Part shown: positions 35,335-44,339 of the stretch, piece after piece
Layout of the letters: each line of letters starts with the position of its first letter
Numbering within the stretch: position 1 is the stretch's first letter
Source: Thermocatellispora tengchongensis
Lineage (GTDB): Bacteria > Actinomycetota > Actinomycetes > Streptosporangiales > Streptosporangiaceae
Assembly: GCF_014202315.1 (NCBI RefSeq)
Contig: NZ_JACHGN010000032.1
Coordinates: 41,093 to 105,092 of the forward strand
Reading direction: 5' to 3'
Length of the DNA: 64,000 bases
Position numbers and translations under genes: made by a program
Notes under the pieces: model-generated
Seen by the model: the letters and a program-made list of their open reading frames with translations, nothing else
What the model was told of the DNA's origin: nothing
Database searches by the model: none

Positions 35335-36591
35335 TCACGGGCGCAGGGCGCTGCTCAGCCGCCCGGCCGCGATCCCGCGCCGCGGGTCGCCCTCGCCCAG
35401 CAGCCGCAGCGCGTGCTCGTGCACCTCCGCGTCGTACGGCGCCCGCTCGCCGTACCGCAGCGCCAGCTCGGGCCGGGTGCTGGCCAGGATCGCCTCCCGC
35501 ATCGCGACCTCCAGGTGCTCGCGCCACTCCACGATCCCCGGCGCCTCCGACTCGGGCAGCAGCGGCCCCCGGTAGCGCTCGGCCGCCTCCGCCGTGTCGC
35601 CGCGCTCCAGCGCCCGCAGCACGTCCACCGCGTCGCAGGCGATCGGCGCCGTCGCGGCGTACCTGCGGGTGGCGATGTGCCCGCCCAGCGCCCGGCGCAG
35701 GTGCGACACCTCCGCCTTGAACGTCGAGGACGACACCGGCCGGTCGCCGTACAGCGCCTCGCGCAGCCGCTCGGGGGAGAACCCGCCGGGCTCCAGCGCC
35801 AGCAAGGTCAGGATCTCCAACTGCCGGGGCCGCAGCCGCACCGGGACGCCGTCGCGCACGACCTCGCCGGCCCCGCCCAGGCAGCTCACCCTCACCCCGG
35901 CCTCGGGCGCGGGGGCGAGGCCGGGGGAGATGCCGGGAGCGGCCCGGAGCTGCGCCTCGATGCCCGCGGTCAGCGACCGCACCGTGGAGATGGCCAGCGG
36001 ATGCGACCGGTCCCATGTGGTGGACAGGTCGAGCACGCCCAGGATGCGGCCGTCGGGGCTGCGGATCGGGGCGCAGTAGCACACCCACCCGTGCAGCGCG
36101 GCCACCAGGTGCTCGGCGGAGAACACCGTGCTGGGCCGCCCGGTGCACAGCGCCAGCGACAGCGCGTTGGTGCCCATGGCCCGCTCGTCCCACCGCCCGC
36201 CGGGCGCGAAGTTCACCTGCTCCGCCCGCCTGCGCATCACCCGGCCGCCGCAGGTCCACATGATCGTCCCGGACTCGTCGGTGACCGCGGCCACGAACCC
36301 GGCGTCCTCGGCGATGCTGCGCAGCTCGTCGCCCAGGGCCTGCACGGGGGCGCGCAGGGGGGAGACCGACCACCGCAGCCGCGCCTCCTCCTCATCGGAG
36401 ACGGGCGCGCTGTCGCGCCCCGGATCGACGCTGCCCAGTGACCTCAGCCACGACTCGGCGACCTCAGGCCGCACGCTCCCGCCGCCGGCCGCCCTGGGCA
36501 CCCCGCCGGCGGCGCGCAGCGCGGGCACCCATCGGTCCCACTCCCGCTCCAGCTCGGCACGCCGATGGAGGAGTGACGCATGTTCTGACAT
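35335..36591 (-). CDS. GAF-domain transcriptional regulator with C-terminal winged helix (AcoR-like without AAA domain)
   Basis: A 418-residue regulator. The N-terminal part (ESWLRSLGSVDP near 45, then a GAF-type sensor at about 75-225) resembles AcoR-type activators. The sigma54-binding AAA domain of true AcoR is absent. The C-terminal part (about 258-345; RLRPRQLEILTLLALEPGGFSPERLREALYGDRPVSSSTFKAEVSHLRRALG) is an OmpR/SARP-like winged helix, followed by a helical tail with EAAERYRGPLLPESEAPGI. The likely signal is an aldehyde or alcohol and the likely target is the adjacent dehydrogenase/DUF779 pair (inference). Confidence 0.82.
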   Translation of the reverse strand: MSEHASLLHRRAELEREWDRWVPALRAAGGVPRAAGGGSVRPEVAESWLRSLGSVDPGRDSAPVSDEEEARLRWSVSPLRAPVQALGDELRSIAEDAGFVAAVTDESGTIMWTCGGRVMRRRAEQVNFAPGGRWDERAMGTNALSLALCTGRPSTVFSAEHLVAALHGWVCYCAPIRSPDGRILGVLDLSTTWDRSHPLAISTVRSLTAGIEAQLRAAPGISPGLAPAPEAGVRVSCLGGAGEVVRDGVPVRLRPRQLEILTLLALEPGGFSPERLREALYGDRPVSSSTFKAEVSHLRRALGGHIATRRYAATAPIACDAVDVLRALERGDTAEAAERYRGPLLPESEAPGIVEWREHLEVAMREAILASTRPELALRYGERAPYDAEVHEHALRLLGEGDPRRGIAAGRLSSALRP

Positions 36592-36671
36592 TCGCGCCCC
36601 GCATGACCGAAACTGCCGTAGTCGCAGGTTACATTTCCGTTAATAGTGACACACGGACGCGGGAGCCGGCC

Positions 36672-37553
36672 TCACAGGTGCGCACGGATCTGGGAGATGT
36701 GGGCGGGCGTGGTACGGCAGCAGCCGCCGATCAGCCCGGCGCCCGCGGCCTGCCACCGCTTGGCCGACAGGCCGAAGTCGACCGGGTCGGAGGCCCCGGT
36801 CCAGCGCTGACGGGCGGAGTCCCAGGTCTCGCCGGAGTTGGGATAGACGACGACCGGGAGGTCGGGGATCTCGGCGATCAGGCTGGGGATGTGGCGGGGC
36901 GGGGTGCAGTTGATGCCCACCGCCACGACCTGCGGGTAGCCGGCGAAGAGGGCGGCGCAGTCGGCCAGCGGGGTGCCGTCGTTGATGTGACGGCCGTCGC
37001 GGCAGGAGAAGCTGATCCACGCCTTGACCTCGGGGGTCTCGGCGAGCAGCCGGGCCAGGGCGCGGGCCTCGGGGTACGACGGGATGGTCTCGCAGGCCAG
37101 CAGGTCGGCTCCGGCGCCGGCCAGGATCTGCCAGCGGGGGCGGTGCCAGTCGGCCAGGGCGTCCTCGTCCAGGTCGTAGTCACCGGTGTACTCCGAGCCG
37201 TCGGCGAGGTACGCCCCGTACGGGCCGACGCTGGCCGCCACCAGGCCGCCCCCGGCCTCGTCGCGCGCCTGGGCGGCGAGCTCGACCGAGAGCAGCAGCA
37301 GCCGCTCGGCTTCGGCCAGGGTGAGGCCGCGGCGGGTCAGGGCGGGCAGGCTCGCCTGGTAGCTGGACGTCGTCGCCACGTCGGCGCCCGCGGCGAAGTA
37401 GTCGAGGTGGACGCGGCGGATCATGTCCGGATCCTCCACCAGGACCTTGGCGGACCACAGCTCGTCGCGAAGATCGGCGCCCAGGGTCTCCAGATGGGTG
37501 GCCAGGCCCCCATCCAGAATCAGGACATTCTTCGCACCGTACCCAGTAGTCAC
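36672..37553 (-). CDS. mmuM: Homocysteine S-methyltransferase
   Basis: Transfers a methyl group from S-methylmethionine or S-adenosylmethionine to homocysteine, giving methionine. The 293-residue TIM barrel shows LILDGGLATHLETLGADL at the start, TTSSYQASLPALTRRGL near 60, SVGPYGAYLADGSEYTGDY near 108 and the zinc cysteines in GINCTPP (near 211) and GGCCRTTP (near 277). The length is normal. The GTG start overlaps the stop of the upstream glycosidase (GTGA). TAAGCT also lies 6 nt before it, so it could be translated by coupling or from a leaderless transcript. Confidence 0.93.
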   Translation of the reverse strand: MTTGYGAKNVLILDGGLATHLETLGADLRDELWSAKVLVEDPDMIRRVHLDYFAAGADVATTSSYQASLPALTRRGLTLAEAERLLLLSVELAAQARDEAGGGLVAASVGPYGAYLADGSEYTGDYDLDEDALADWHRPRWQILAGAGADLLACETIPSYPEARALARLLAETPEVKAWISFSCRDGRHINDGTPLADCAALFAGYPQVVAVGINCTPPRHIPSLIAEIPDLPVVVYPNSGETWDSARQRWTGASDPVDFGLSAKRWQAAGAGLIGGCCRTTPAHISQIRAHL

Positions 37554-40500
37554 CCGACCAGCTTATGCCTCGCCTCCGGCGGGCGCGTGGCGCGCAAAGT
37601 CACCGGGCCGAACAGTCCGGATATGCGCTGACCTGGGAAGACGAAGTGCGTGGGGCTCGCGGAGTCCAAGTGGGGGGCAAGGGTGTTCAGCACCAGGACC
37701 TCGATCGCGTTCTCCCCGGCCCGCAGCGCGTCCGACACGTCGAAGGCGTAGGGCGAGCAGACCCGCACGCCCGCCGGCACGCCGTTGACCCGCACCTCGG
37801 CCGTGCCCCTGACCCTGCCCAGATCGAGGCTCGCGCGGGGCGGCCGTTCGGCCAGCTCGATCCGGGTCGTGTAGCGCACCCCGCCCGAGTACTCCGGCAG
37901 GCCCAGGGCCTCCCAGTCGCCCAGGGCGATGCGGGACGGGACGCAGGTGAAGCGGATGGGGCCGGTGAGGGCGGCGCCCTGCTCGAAGCCCGGCGCCGTC
38001 GGGATTTTTATGGTTATAGGGCGACTTTTGTCCGGTACGTGGAGCGTGCGAAGCCCGTCGATCGCGGGGATCTCCACCTTCGTCGCGCCCGGGGGAGGGA
38101 GCAGGGTCAGCTCCAGCTCGCCGGGCACGGCGTCCGGGCACGCGAACACCGCCGGGACCGCGGTCTCGCCCTCCTCCAGCCAGCCCGCGCCGGGCAGCGG
38201 GTGGGGGCGGCGGCGCAGGTGCAGGGCCGCGGGATCGCCGTGCTGGCGCCGGCGTACGGTGGCGCCGGTCCAGTGCGGTCCCGAGACGGCGGCGCCGTCC
38301 ACCAGCACCGGGCCCGACGCCTCGATGGCGATCGTGTTGCCGTCCGGCCGCAGCACGCCCGTCAGGTCGTAGCGGCGTACGCGGGGGATGTCCGCCTCCG
38401 CGTACGGGTCGAAGCCGCCCTGCACGCCCAGGCGCTGGCCGTTGAGGTGGACGGCGCACGGGGCCAGGGACGCCACCTGGAGCGTCGTCTCCCCGGTCAG
38501 CTCGGTGGTCGAGACGAGCGCGCCGGTGATCCACTCGGGGCGGACGGGCGAGACCGGGTCGCGGGCGAAGGAGACGTGCGCGCGCACGGGGCCGTCCTCC
38601 TCGGCGGTGAGGACCAGTTCCAGGTCATGGACGCCGGGTGGCGTGGGCACCCGGGCGACGGCCAGGTAGCCGGCGTCGGCCAGGGGCAGGTCACGGCCGT
38701 CCAGCCTGGCCCGTTTCGCCGTGGGCGCCCCGGCCACCAGCCAGGACTCCTCGGGCACCGTGACCCTCGTCCGGTACGTCACCTCCGTCCCGGCCGCGAC
38801 CGTCCCGAAGTCCAGGAACTCCTCCGGCACGTGGCCCTTGGGGCCCAGCCGGTCGCGGTGGATCGGGTCCTTGAGCAGCCCGCGCGACGTCGAGTAGACC
38901 GCCGGGCGCCAGCCGGCGCCGGGGGTGCGCCACACGCCGTGCGGGCCGTAGGTCGCGTGCAGGCCGCCCACCTCGCGGCGCTCGACGACGCCCGGCCCGA
39001 CGCCGAAGTCGCCCCAGGTGTCGTCCAGCGTCGGGACCAGCTCGCAGTCCCACTCCCGGCCCAGATCCAGCTCGTACGCCTCCGCCTCCGGCGGGGGCCC
39101 CGGCACGGGCGTGTCCGTCCCGGGGAACAGCAGCAGCGCGGCGGGGCCGTCGGTGAACGGCACCACCACCTCCACCACGCCGTCCACCACCTCATGCGGC
39201 AGCGGGCGCGGCGGGCCGGAGCCGAAGACCTCCGCCAGCAACGGGGTGCCGGTCACGCCGCGCACCCGGACCCGCATCTCGCGCGCGTAGCGCCCCGGGT
39301 CGAAGTCGTAGGCGGCGTCCAGCCAGCCCAGGTCCACCCCGCGCTCCTCCGGGCGGCCCACGCCGACCCGGCTGGCCCGGGGCGCGGCGGCGGTCAGGAA
39401 CACGAGCGTGGTGCCGTCCACCTCGCGGACCAGCGGCGGCACCGGCGCCTCGACGCGGGGGCGGAAGCCGGCCGCGGCCAGCGCCTCGCCCAGGTCCTCC
39501 GGCGCGGCGCACGGGATCGCGGCGGGGATCGGCCGGGTGCCGACCGCGACCAGGACGCCGCCGGCCGCGGCGAACTCCGCCAGCCGCGCCGCGATGTCGT
39601 CGTCCAGCTCGGTCACCGCGGGCAGCACGATCACCCGGTACGACTCCTCCGCCACCTCCAGCCGCCCGCCGGGGACGACGGCGGCGCGGCGCACCGAGTC
39701 CTCGTCGATGACGTCGGCGTCCAGGTTGAGCCGGTCGAGCACCCCGGGAACCGTGTCGAACCACGCCATGTCGCCCACCAGCGCCCGGTACGTCCGGGTC
39801 GCCTCGGCCGCGAAGCCGGCCGTCGAGCCGTCCAGCGCCGTGCCGGCCTGGGCGGTCGCGGCCGGGAACAGCACGGCGACGTCGCACAGGTGCCGGCCCA
39901 GCGACAGCGCCGCGCACAGCCGGGTCACCGCGTCGGCGAAGACCCGGTGGTGCCGCCAGTACGGCTGGCGCCAGTCGGTCGAGGGCGGCGCCCACTCCCA
40001 CCATCCCGCCTTGGTCGTGTAGTACACCGCGTGCGGGTTGTACAGGTTCGCCCCGGCGCGCAACCAGGGCAGCAGCCAGTCGAAGGTCTCCTCCAGCGTG
40101 CCGCCCCACCCGGTGGAGTGGAACGCCTCGATCCAGGTGCGCGGGCGGCCGTACAGGTGGGCCAGGGAGGCGTGCAGCCGGGCGTCGCCGTGGTGGTCGG
40201 AGCCGGGCGCGCCGAACCAGCGGTGGGTGCGCGTGTAGTCGGCGTACAGCCGCACGCCCTCCACCGGGTGCCCGGCGCGCGCCGGGTCCTGCTGGTCGCA
40301 GCCGTGCAGCAGGCCGTGCCGCTCGTGCCAGGCGGCGAGCGGCTTGAAGAACGCCTCCTCGGCCAGGTCGGCGCGGGTGCGGTGGAAGTCGCGCAGCATG
40401 GCCGGGTCGCGGGACAGCGCCGCCACGTCCAGGGGGCGGCCGCGCAGCTCCTCGAACCGCTCGGCGAAGCCGGAGGTCCAGGTGGGCACCGCGGGCAGCT

Positions 40501-41008
40501 CGTCCTGGAACGACCCGGCGATCACGCCGCCGAAGCGGTGGCCGAGGCGGCGCTCGAACTCGCCGTGCACCCGGTCGATCAGCGTCGCGCACGCCTCGGC
40601 CGACAGGTAGTCGAAGCCGCGCCGGGTCACGCTCCCGTCGGGGGCGAGCCACTGCCCGGCGTACTCCGGGCGCTCCCGCACCAGCCGGGCCTGGATGTCC
40701 GCGCCGGAGAAGCCGAGCTGGTCGTAGAACCACAGGTACGCCCCCAGCTCCGCCGCGTCCTGGCAGACCCCGTCCAGCAGCTCCCACCACGCCTCGGAGA
40801 AGAACGGCGGGTCGTCGGCGTCGGCGCCGAACAGCGGGCCCGACGGCGCGAGGTTGAGGATCACCAGGTTGGCCACGCCGCCCGCGACGAGGCGCTCCAT
40901 CTGCCAGCGCAGCCGGTCGCGGCGCAGCGGCTCGCCGCTCCACCACCAGATGGCCGCCGGGGAGTGGGTGCGCGGCGGGCCGGCCAGCGCAGCGAGGACA
41001 CGCCGCAT
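37550..41008 (-). CDS. GH106-like alpha-L-rhamnosidase
   Basis: A 1152-residue glycoside hydrolase expected to release terminal alpha-L-rhamnose. The N-terminus has the GH106-type signature PRTHSPAAIWWWSGEPL and LRWQMERLVAGGVANLVIL on a TIM barrel (about 1-430), including IAGSFQDELPAVPTWT near 155 and WIEAFHSTGWGG near 305. A glutamine amidotransferase-like fold follows (near 450-560), and galactose-binding beta-sandwich domains fill the C-terminus (YTTRIELAERPPRASLDLGRVRGTAEVRVNG near 1070). There is no signal peptide, so it probably acts on imported oligosaccharides. It lies just downstream of the CUT1 permeases; the 3' end overlaps mmuM. Confidence 0.82.
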   Translation of the reverse strand: MRRVLAALAGPPRTHSPAAIWWWSGEPLRRDRLRWQMERLVAGGVANLVILNLAPSGPLFGADADDPPFFSEAWWELLDGVCQDAAELGAYLWFYDQLGFSGADIQARLVRERPEYAGQWLAPDGSVTRRGFDYLSAEACATLIDRVHGEFERRLGHRFGGVIAGSFQDELPAVPTWTSGFAERFEELRGRPLDVAALSRDPAMLRDFHRTRADLAEEAFFKPLAAWHERHGLLHGCDQQDPARAGHPVEGVRLYADYTRTHRWFGAPGSDHHGDARLHASLAHLYGRPRTWIEAFHSTGWGGTLEETFDWLLPWLRAGANLYNPHAVYYTTKAGWWEWAPPSTDWRQPYWRHHRVFADAVTRLCAALSLGRHLCDVAVLFPAATAQAGTALDGSTAGFAAEATRTYRALVGDMAWFDTVPGVLDRLNLDADVIDEDSVRRAAVVPGGRLEVAEESYRVIVLPAVTELDDDIAARLAEFAAAGGVLVAVGTRPIPAAIPCAAPEDLGEALAAAGFRPRVEAPVPPLVREVDGTTLVFLTAAAPRASRVGVGRPEERGVDLGWLDAAYDFDPGRYAREMRVRVRGVTGTPLLAEVFGSGPPRPLPHEVVDGVVEVVVPFTDGPAALLLFPGTDTPVPGPPPEAEAYELDLGREWDCELVPTLDDTWGDFGVGPGVVERREVGGLHATYGPHGVWRTPGAGWRPAVYSTSRGLLKDPIHRDRLGPKGHVPEEFLDFGTVAAGTEVTYRTRVTVPEESWLVAGAPTAKRARLDGRDLPLADAGYLAVARVPTPPGVHDLELVLTAEEDGPVRAHVSFARDPVSPVRPEWITGALVSTTELTGETTLQVASLAPCAVHLNGQRLGVQGGFDPYAEADIPRVRRYDLTGVLRPDGNTIAIEASGPVLVDGAAVSGPHWTGATVRRRQHGDPAALHLRRRPHPLPGAGWLEEGETAVPAVFACPDAVPGELELTLLPPPGATKVEIPAIDGLRTLHVPDKSRPITIKIPTAPGFEQGAALTGPIRFTCVPSRIALGDWEALGLPEYSGGVRYTTRIELAERPPRASLDLGRVRGTAEVRVNGVPAGVRVCSPYAFDVSDALRAGENAIEVLVLNTLAPHLDSASPTHFVFPGQRISGLFGPVTLRATRPPEARHKLVG

Positions 41009-41040
41009 CAGCGGCCCCTTCCGTAGACGTGGTGCACGGG

Positions 41041-41871
41041 TCACCCCTTCAGGCCGCTGGAGAACCCCTTGATGACGTACCGCTGGAGCAGCAGGAAGAC
41101 CACGACGATGGGCAGCGCCCCCAGCACCAGGCCGGCGAAGACCAGGCCGTAGTCCGAGACGTACTGCCCGACGAAGGCGAAGATGCTCACCGGGACCGTC
41201 TCGAAGCCGGAGCCGCCGAGATAGAGCAGCGGGGTGAAGAAGTCGTTCCAGATGAACACCGCGTTGAGGATCAGCACGGTGCCGGTGATCGGGCGCAGCA
41301 GCGGGAAGACGACCCGGGTGAACGCGACGAGGTGCGAGGCGCCGTCGATCTGGGCGGCGCTGGCGTACTCGCGCGGCAGCGCCCGGATGAAGCCGGTGTA
41401 GAGGAAGACGGTGAACGGGAGCTGGATCCCGGTGTAGAAGACGATCATCCCGGCGTGCGTGCCGAGCAGCCCCAGGTTGTTCACGAGCTGGTACAGCGGG
41501 ATCATGCCGAGCTGGAACGGCAGCACGATGCCCAGCAGGAACAGGATGTACAGCCCGTAGCCCAGCCGGGTCCGCGCGCGGGCCAGGAAGTAGGCCGCGA
41601 ACGAGCCCAGCGCCACCAGCGCGACCAGGCTGGCCACCGTGATCACGGTGCTGTTGACCAGCGAGGGGCCGAGCGCGGCCGAGGACCACGCGGCGGTGAA
41701 GTTGCGCGCGGTCGGCGGGGCCGGGAGCGACAGCGGCGACTCGGCGATCTGGCCCGGGTCCTTCAGCGACAGCGTGATCAGCGCGTAGACCGGGAACATG
41801 AACGCGACGGCGGCCGCGATCATCACGAGTTCGAGCAGGAACGTCCGGCGTCCGTAGCGCACGTGGCTCAC
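41041..41871 (-). CDS. Carbohydrate ABC importer permease (MalG-type, CUT1)
   Basis: A 276-residue inner-membrane permease with six hydrophobic segments. The EAA coupling loop EYASAAQIDGASHLVAFTRVVFPLL is near residue 180. FPVYALITLSLKDP near the start and PLLYLGGSGFETVPVSI near 225 are typical of CUT1 MalG-type permeases. The GTG start has GGAGGTG upstream and overlaps the previous stop by four bases. No ATPase gene is in the operon; CUT1 systems of actinobacteria usually share the MsiK ATPase encoded elsewhere. Confidence 0.92.
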   Translation of the reverse strand: MSHVRYGRRTFLLELVMIAAAVAFMFPVYALITLSLKDPGQIAESPLSLPAPPTARNFTAAWSSAALGPSLVNSTVITVASLVALVALGSFAAYFLARARTRLGYGLYILFLLGIVLPFQLGMIPLYQLVNNLGLLGTHAGMIVFYTGIQLPFTVFLYTGFIRALPREYASAAQIDGASHLVAFTRVVFPLLRPITGTVLILNAVFIWNDFFTPLLYLGGSGFETVPVSIFAFVGQYVSDYGLVFAGLVLGALPIVVVFLLLQRYVIKGFSSGLKG

Positions 41872-42812
41872 TGCGCCACCTCCCGCGAGCGCAGGTAGGA
41901 GATCTGCACGAAGGAGACCGCCGCGACGAACAGCGCCAGCACCAGCGCGACCGCGGTGCTGTAGCCGAAGTCGCCGTAGACGAACGCCTGCTTGTACAGC
42001 ACCGTGGACAGGGTCTCGGTGGCGTAGCCGGGGCCGCCGTTGGTGGCGGCGAAGACCTGGTCGAACAGCTTCAGCCCGCCGATCGTGGAGAGCATCAGGT
42101 TGATGGTCAGCGCCGGGGCCAGCAGCGGCCAGGTCACGTAGCGGAAGCGCTGGAACGGGCCCGCGCCGTCGATCATCGCGGCCTCGTGCAGCTCCGCGGG
42201 CACGCCCTCCAGGCCGGCCAGGAAGATGACCATCGAGTAGCCGGCGTTCTGCCAGATCACCATGCCGGCGATCGACCACAGCGCCAGCGACGGATCGCCC
42301 AGCCAGTCGCGGCCCGGCAGCCCGAAGACCGCGAGCAGCCCGTTCAGCCCGGCGTCGGGGGCCGGGTTGTAGATGTACTTCCACAGGAACGCGATCATGA
42401 CCGGGCTGACCACGACCGGCGCGAAGAAGATCACCCGGAGCAGGGCCTTGCTCTTGATCCGGGCGTGCACGCCGAGCGCGAGCAGCAGCCCGACGCCGTT
42501 CTGGACCACCAGGATGGCCACCGTCAGCAGCAGCGTGTTGGCGATCGAGCCGAGCGCCTGCTCGTCGTCCAGCATGGCGCGGAAGTTGGCCAGGCCGACG
42601 AAGGACATCTCGCCGCCGATGCCGCTCCAGTCGGTGAAGGCGTACAGCACGCCCGCGATGCTCGGGTAGAGCACCACGACCGCGTACACGAACAGGGCGG
42701 GCGCGGCGAACAGCCACGGCGGGGACAGCGCGCCGCCCCGCCGCCACCGCCGCCGCGGCCCGGCGGCGGGGACGGCCTCGGCAGCGGCGGCGGGCCGGGT
42801 GGTCACACTCAC
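41868..42812 (-). CDS. Carbohydrate ABC importer permease (MalF-type, CUT1)
   Basis: A 314-residue permease with six membrane spans. Motifs include PSIAGVLYAFTDWSGIGGEMSFVGLANF near 50, the EAA loop ELHEAAMIDGAGPFQRFRYVTWPLL near 215 and TNGGPGYATETLSTVLYKQAF near 260. The first 30 residues are Ala/Pro/Arg-rich. The GTG start overlaps the stop of the binding-protein gene (GTGA), and its end overlaps the MalG-type gene, so the three transport genes form one operon. Confidence 0.92.
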   Translation of the reverse strand: MSVTTRPAAAAEAVPAAGPRRRWRRGGALSPPWLFAAPALFVYAVVVLYPSIAGVLYAFTDWSGIGGEMSFVGLANFRAMLDDEQALGSIANTLLLTVAILVVQNGVGLLLALGVHARIKSKALLRVIFFAPVVVSPVMIAFLWKYIYNPAPDAGLNGLLAVFGLPGRDWLGDPSLALWSIAGMVIWQNAGYSMVIFLAGLEGVPAELHEAAMIDGAGPFQRFRYVTWPLLAPALTINLMLSTIGGLKLFDQVFAATNGGPGYATETLSTVLYKQAFVYGDFGYSTAVALVLALFVAAVSFVQISYLRSREVAQ

Positions 42813-44140
42813 TTCTGGTACGCCTCGTCCATCTTCTTCAGCGCCTCGTCGATGGTGGACTTGCCGGCCAGCAGCTCCTGGATCACCGCGAAGTGGGTCG
42901 GCTGCACCTCGGCGTTGGGCCAGCGCTGGTCCATGAACGGCACCGCGCGGTCCTTGGTGAAGGGCAGGAACGACTCCACGGCCGGGTCGATGGTGGAGCC
43001 CGAGTCCTGGGTGAGCGGGATCGCCGCGATGGCCTTGGCCCAGGCGTTGATGCTCTCCTGACGGCCCAGGAAGTCGATGAACGCGGTCGCCTCGGCCAGG
43101 TTCCCGGACTTGGCGCTCGCGCCGAGGCCGACCACGACGCCCGCCGGGATCCACACCTGGGCGGCGTCGTCGGCGCCGGGCACCGGGAACATGGACAGGT
43201 CGGCGGCGTCGCCGGCGGCGGCCTTGCGGAAGTCGGGCAGCACGGCCGAGACCTGGATCGCCATCCCGGCCTTGCCGGTCGCCACCATCGAGGTCTGCTG
43301 CTCGAAGGTGGTGCCGTTGGGGTTGTCGTTGAAGTAGCCGCGCTTGTGCAGCTCCAGGTACATCTCCATGGCCTGGCGCCACCCCGATCCGGCGAAGGTC
43401 GCCTGCCCGGCGAGCTGCTTGTCGTCGAAGGCGGGGTCCTTGGCGTAGACGGTGGAGGGGACGAGGGCGTACGTGATGAGCTGGGTGACCCACGGCGTCT
43501 GCGCGCCCAGCGCGATCGGCGGCTTGCCCGACTTCTTGATCTTCTCGCAGGCGGCCAGGAACTCGCTCCACGTCGTCGGGAGCTCGCCGACCCCGGCCTC
43601 CTCGAACACCTTCTTGTTGTAGATCGCGCCGATGACCGAGGACCCCGCGGAGAACATGTAGGTCTTGCCGTCCAACTGGAAGGCCGGCTTGAACCCGGAC
43701 GGGATCGTCGTGGTCCACGCCTGGGCCGACAGGTCGGCCAGCAGCCCCGCCTGGGCGATCTGGGTCATCGACATGGCGCTGCCGTTGCCGGGGTAGACCA
43801 CGTGCAGGTCGGGCGCGTTGCCCGCGCCGAGCTGGGTGCGCACCGAGGTCTGCACCTGGTCGGTCGGCGCGAACGACGTGGTGATCGTCACGCCCGGCTT
43901 CACCTTCCGGTACGCCGCGACGAGCTCGTCCATGGGCGCCTTCTGGTCGGCGACGCCGATGAACTTCAGCGCCGTGGCCGCATCGCCGCCCGCGCCCGCC
44001 GTCGCGCCGGTGTTCTGCTGCGTGGAGCAGGCCGAAAGCGCCGCCGGCGCCGCCGCGGCCACGGCGAGGCCGCCCATCATCCTGAAGAACTGGGCGCGGC
44101 TGATCCTGGCCTCACGCAGCCAGTCGCTCTCACGGCTCAT
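42809..44140 (-). CDS. Carbohydrate ABC importer substrate-binding lipoprotein (family 1)
   Basis: A 443-residue solute-binding protein. The signal runs to a lipobox LSAC at residues 35-38 and is preceded by a long charged n-region (SDWLREARISRAQFF). The mature protein is an SBP_bac_1 fold: DELVAAYRKVKPGVTITTSF, NAPDLHVVYPGNG, IYNKKVFEEAGVGELPTTWSEF and NGTTFEQQTSMVATGKAGMAIQ. Its ligand is probably an oligosaccharide, given the intracellular GH106 enzyme at the end of the same operon (inference). GAGGAGAG precedes the ATG. Confidence 0.92.
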   Translation of the reverse strand: MSRESDWLREARISRAQFFRMMGGLAVAAAAPAALSACSTQQNTGATAGAGGDAATALKFIGVADQKAPMDELVAAYRKVKPGVTITTSFAPTDQVQTSVRTQLGAGNAPDLHVVYPGNGSAMSMTQIAQAGLLADLSAQAWTTTIPSGFKPAFQLDGKTYMFSAGSSVIGAIYNKKVFEEAGVGELPTTWSEFLAACEKIKKSGKPPIALGAQTPWVTQLITYALVPSTVYAKDPAFDDKQLAGQATFAGSGWRQAMEMYLELHKRGYFNDNPNGTTFEQQTSMVATGKAGMAIQVSAVLPDFRKAAAGDAADLSMFPVPGADDAAQVWIPAGVVVGLGASAKSGNLAEATAFIDFLGRQESINAWAKAIAAIPLTQDSGSTIDPAVESFLPFTKDRAVPFMDQRWPNAEVQPTHFAVIQELLAGKSTIDEALKKMDEAYQK

Positions 44141-44205
44141 CTCGACTCTCCTCGTCCGCGGCGTCCCGCCCGCGTCGCAGCGGGACCGGTGATCCCCGCT
44201 ACGGC

Positions 44206-44226
44206 TTTGTTAAATCTAACGTTTTA
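44206..44226. promoter_or_regulatory. Candidate DeoR-type operator between the divergent sugar operons
   Basis: GTTAAATCTAAC (44209-44220), with outer GTTA/TAAC inverted, runs into AACGTT (44218-44223). It contains TGTTAAAT (44208-44215), which recurs at 47381-47388 in front of the dehydrogenase gene. Confidence 0.5.
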
Positions 44227-44339
44227 TGGTGTGATTTTGTGATTGTTGGGTGGAGACTATGAGCCACCGTTCGGAGTGTCAAGGGTCACAACCGCGGGAT
44301 CTCCGTGGACGGCCCGGGGTGAGAGGACCGTCTGCGCAC

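Noticed and set aside
37550..41689. A 1379-residue reading of the GH106-like gene
   Set aside because: The upstream part is a shadow of the MalG-type permease gene; the ATG at 41008 with GGAAGGGG upstream gives a normal GH106 start.
42809..44140. Tat signal on the CUT1 binding protein
   Set aside because: The n-region has arginines but no RR pair before the hydrophobic core; a lipoprotein signal fits.
44250..44339. Upstream starts (GTG 44250, ATG 44259) for kinase 1
   Set aside because: The extra residues are unlike FGGY N-termini and overlap the regulatory region; kept only as an alternative.
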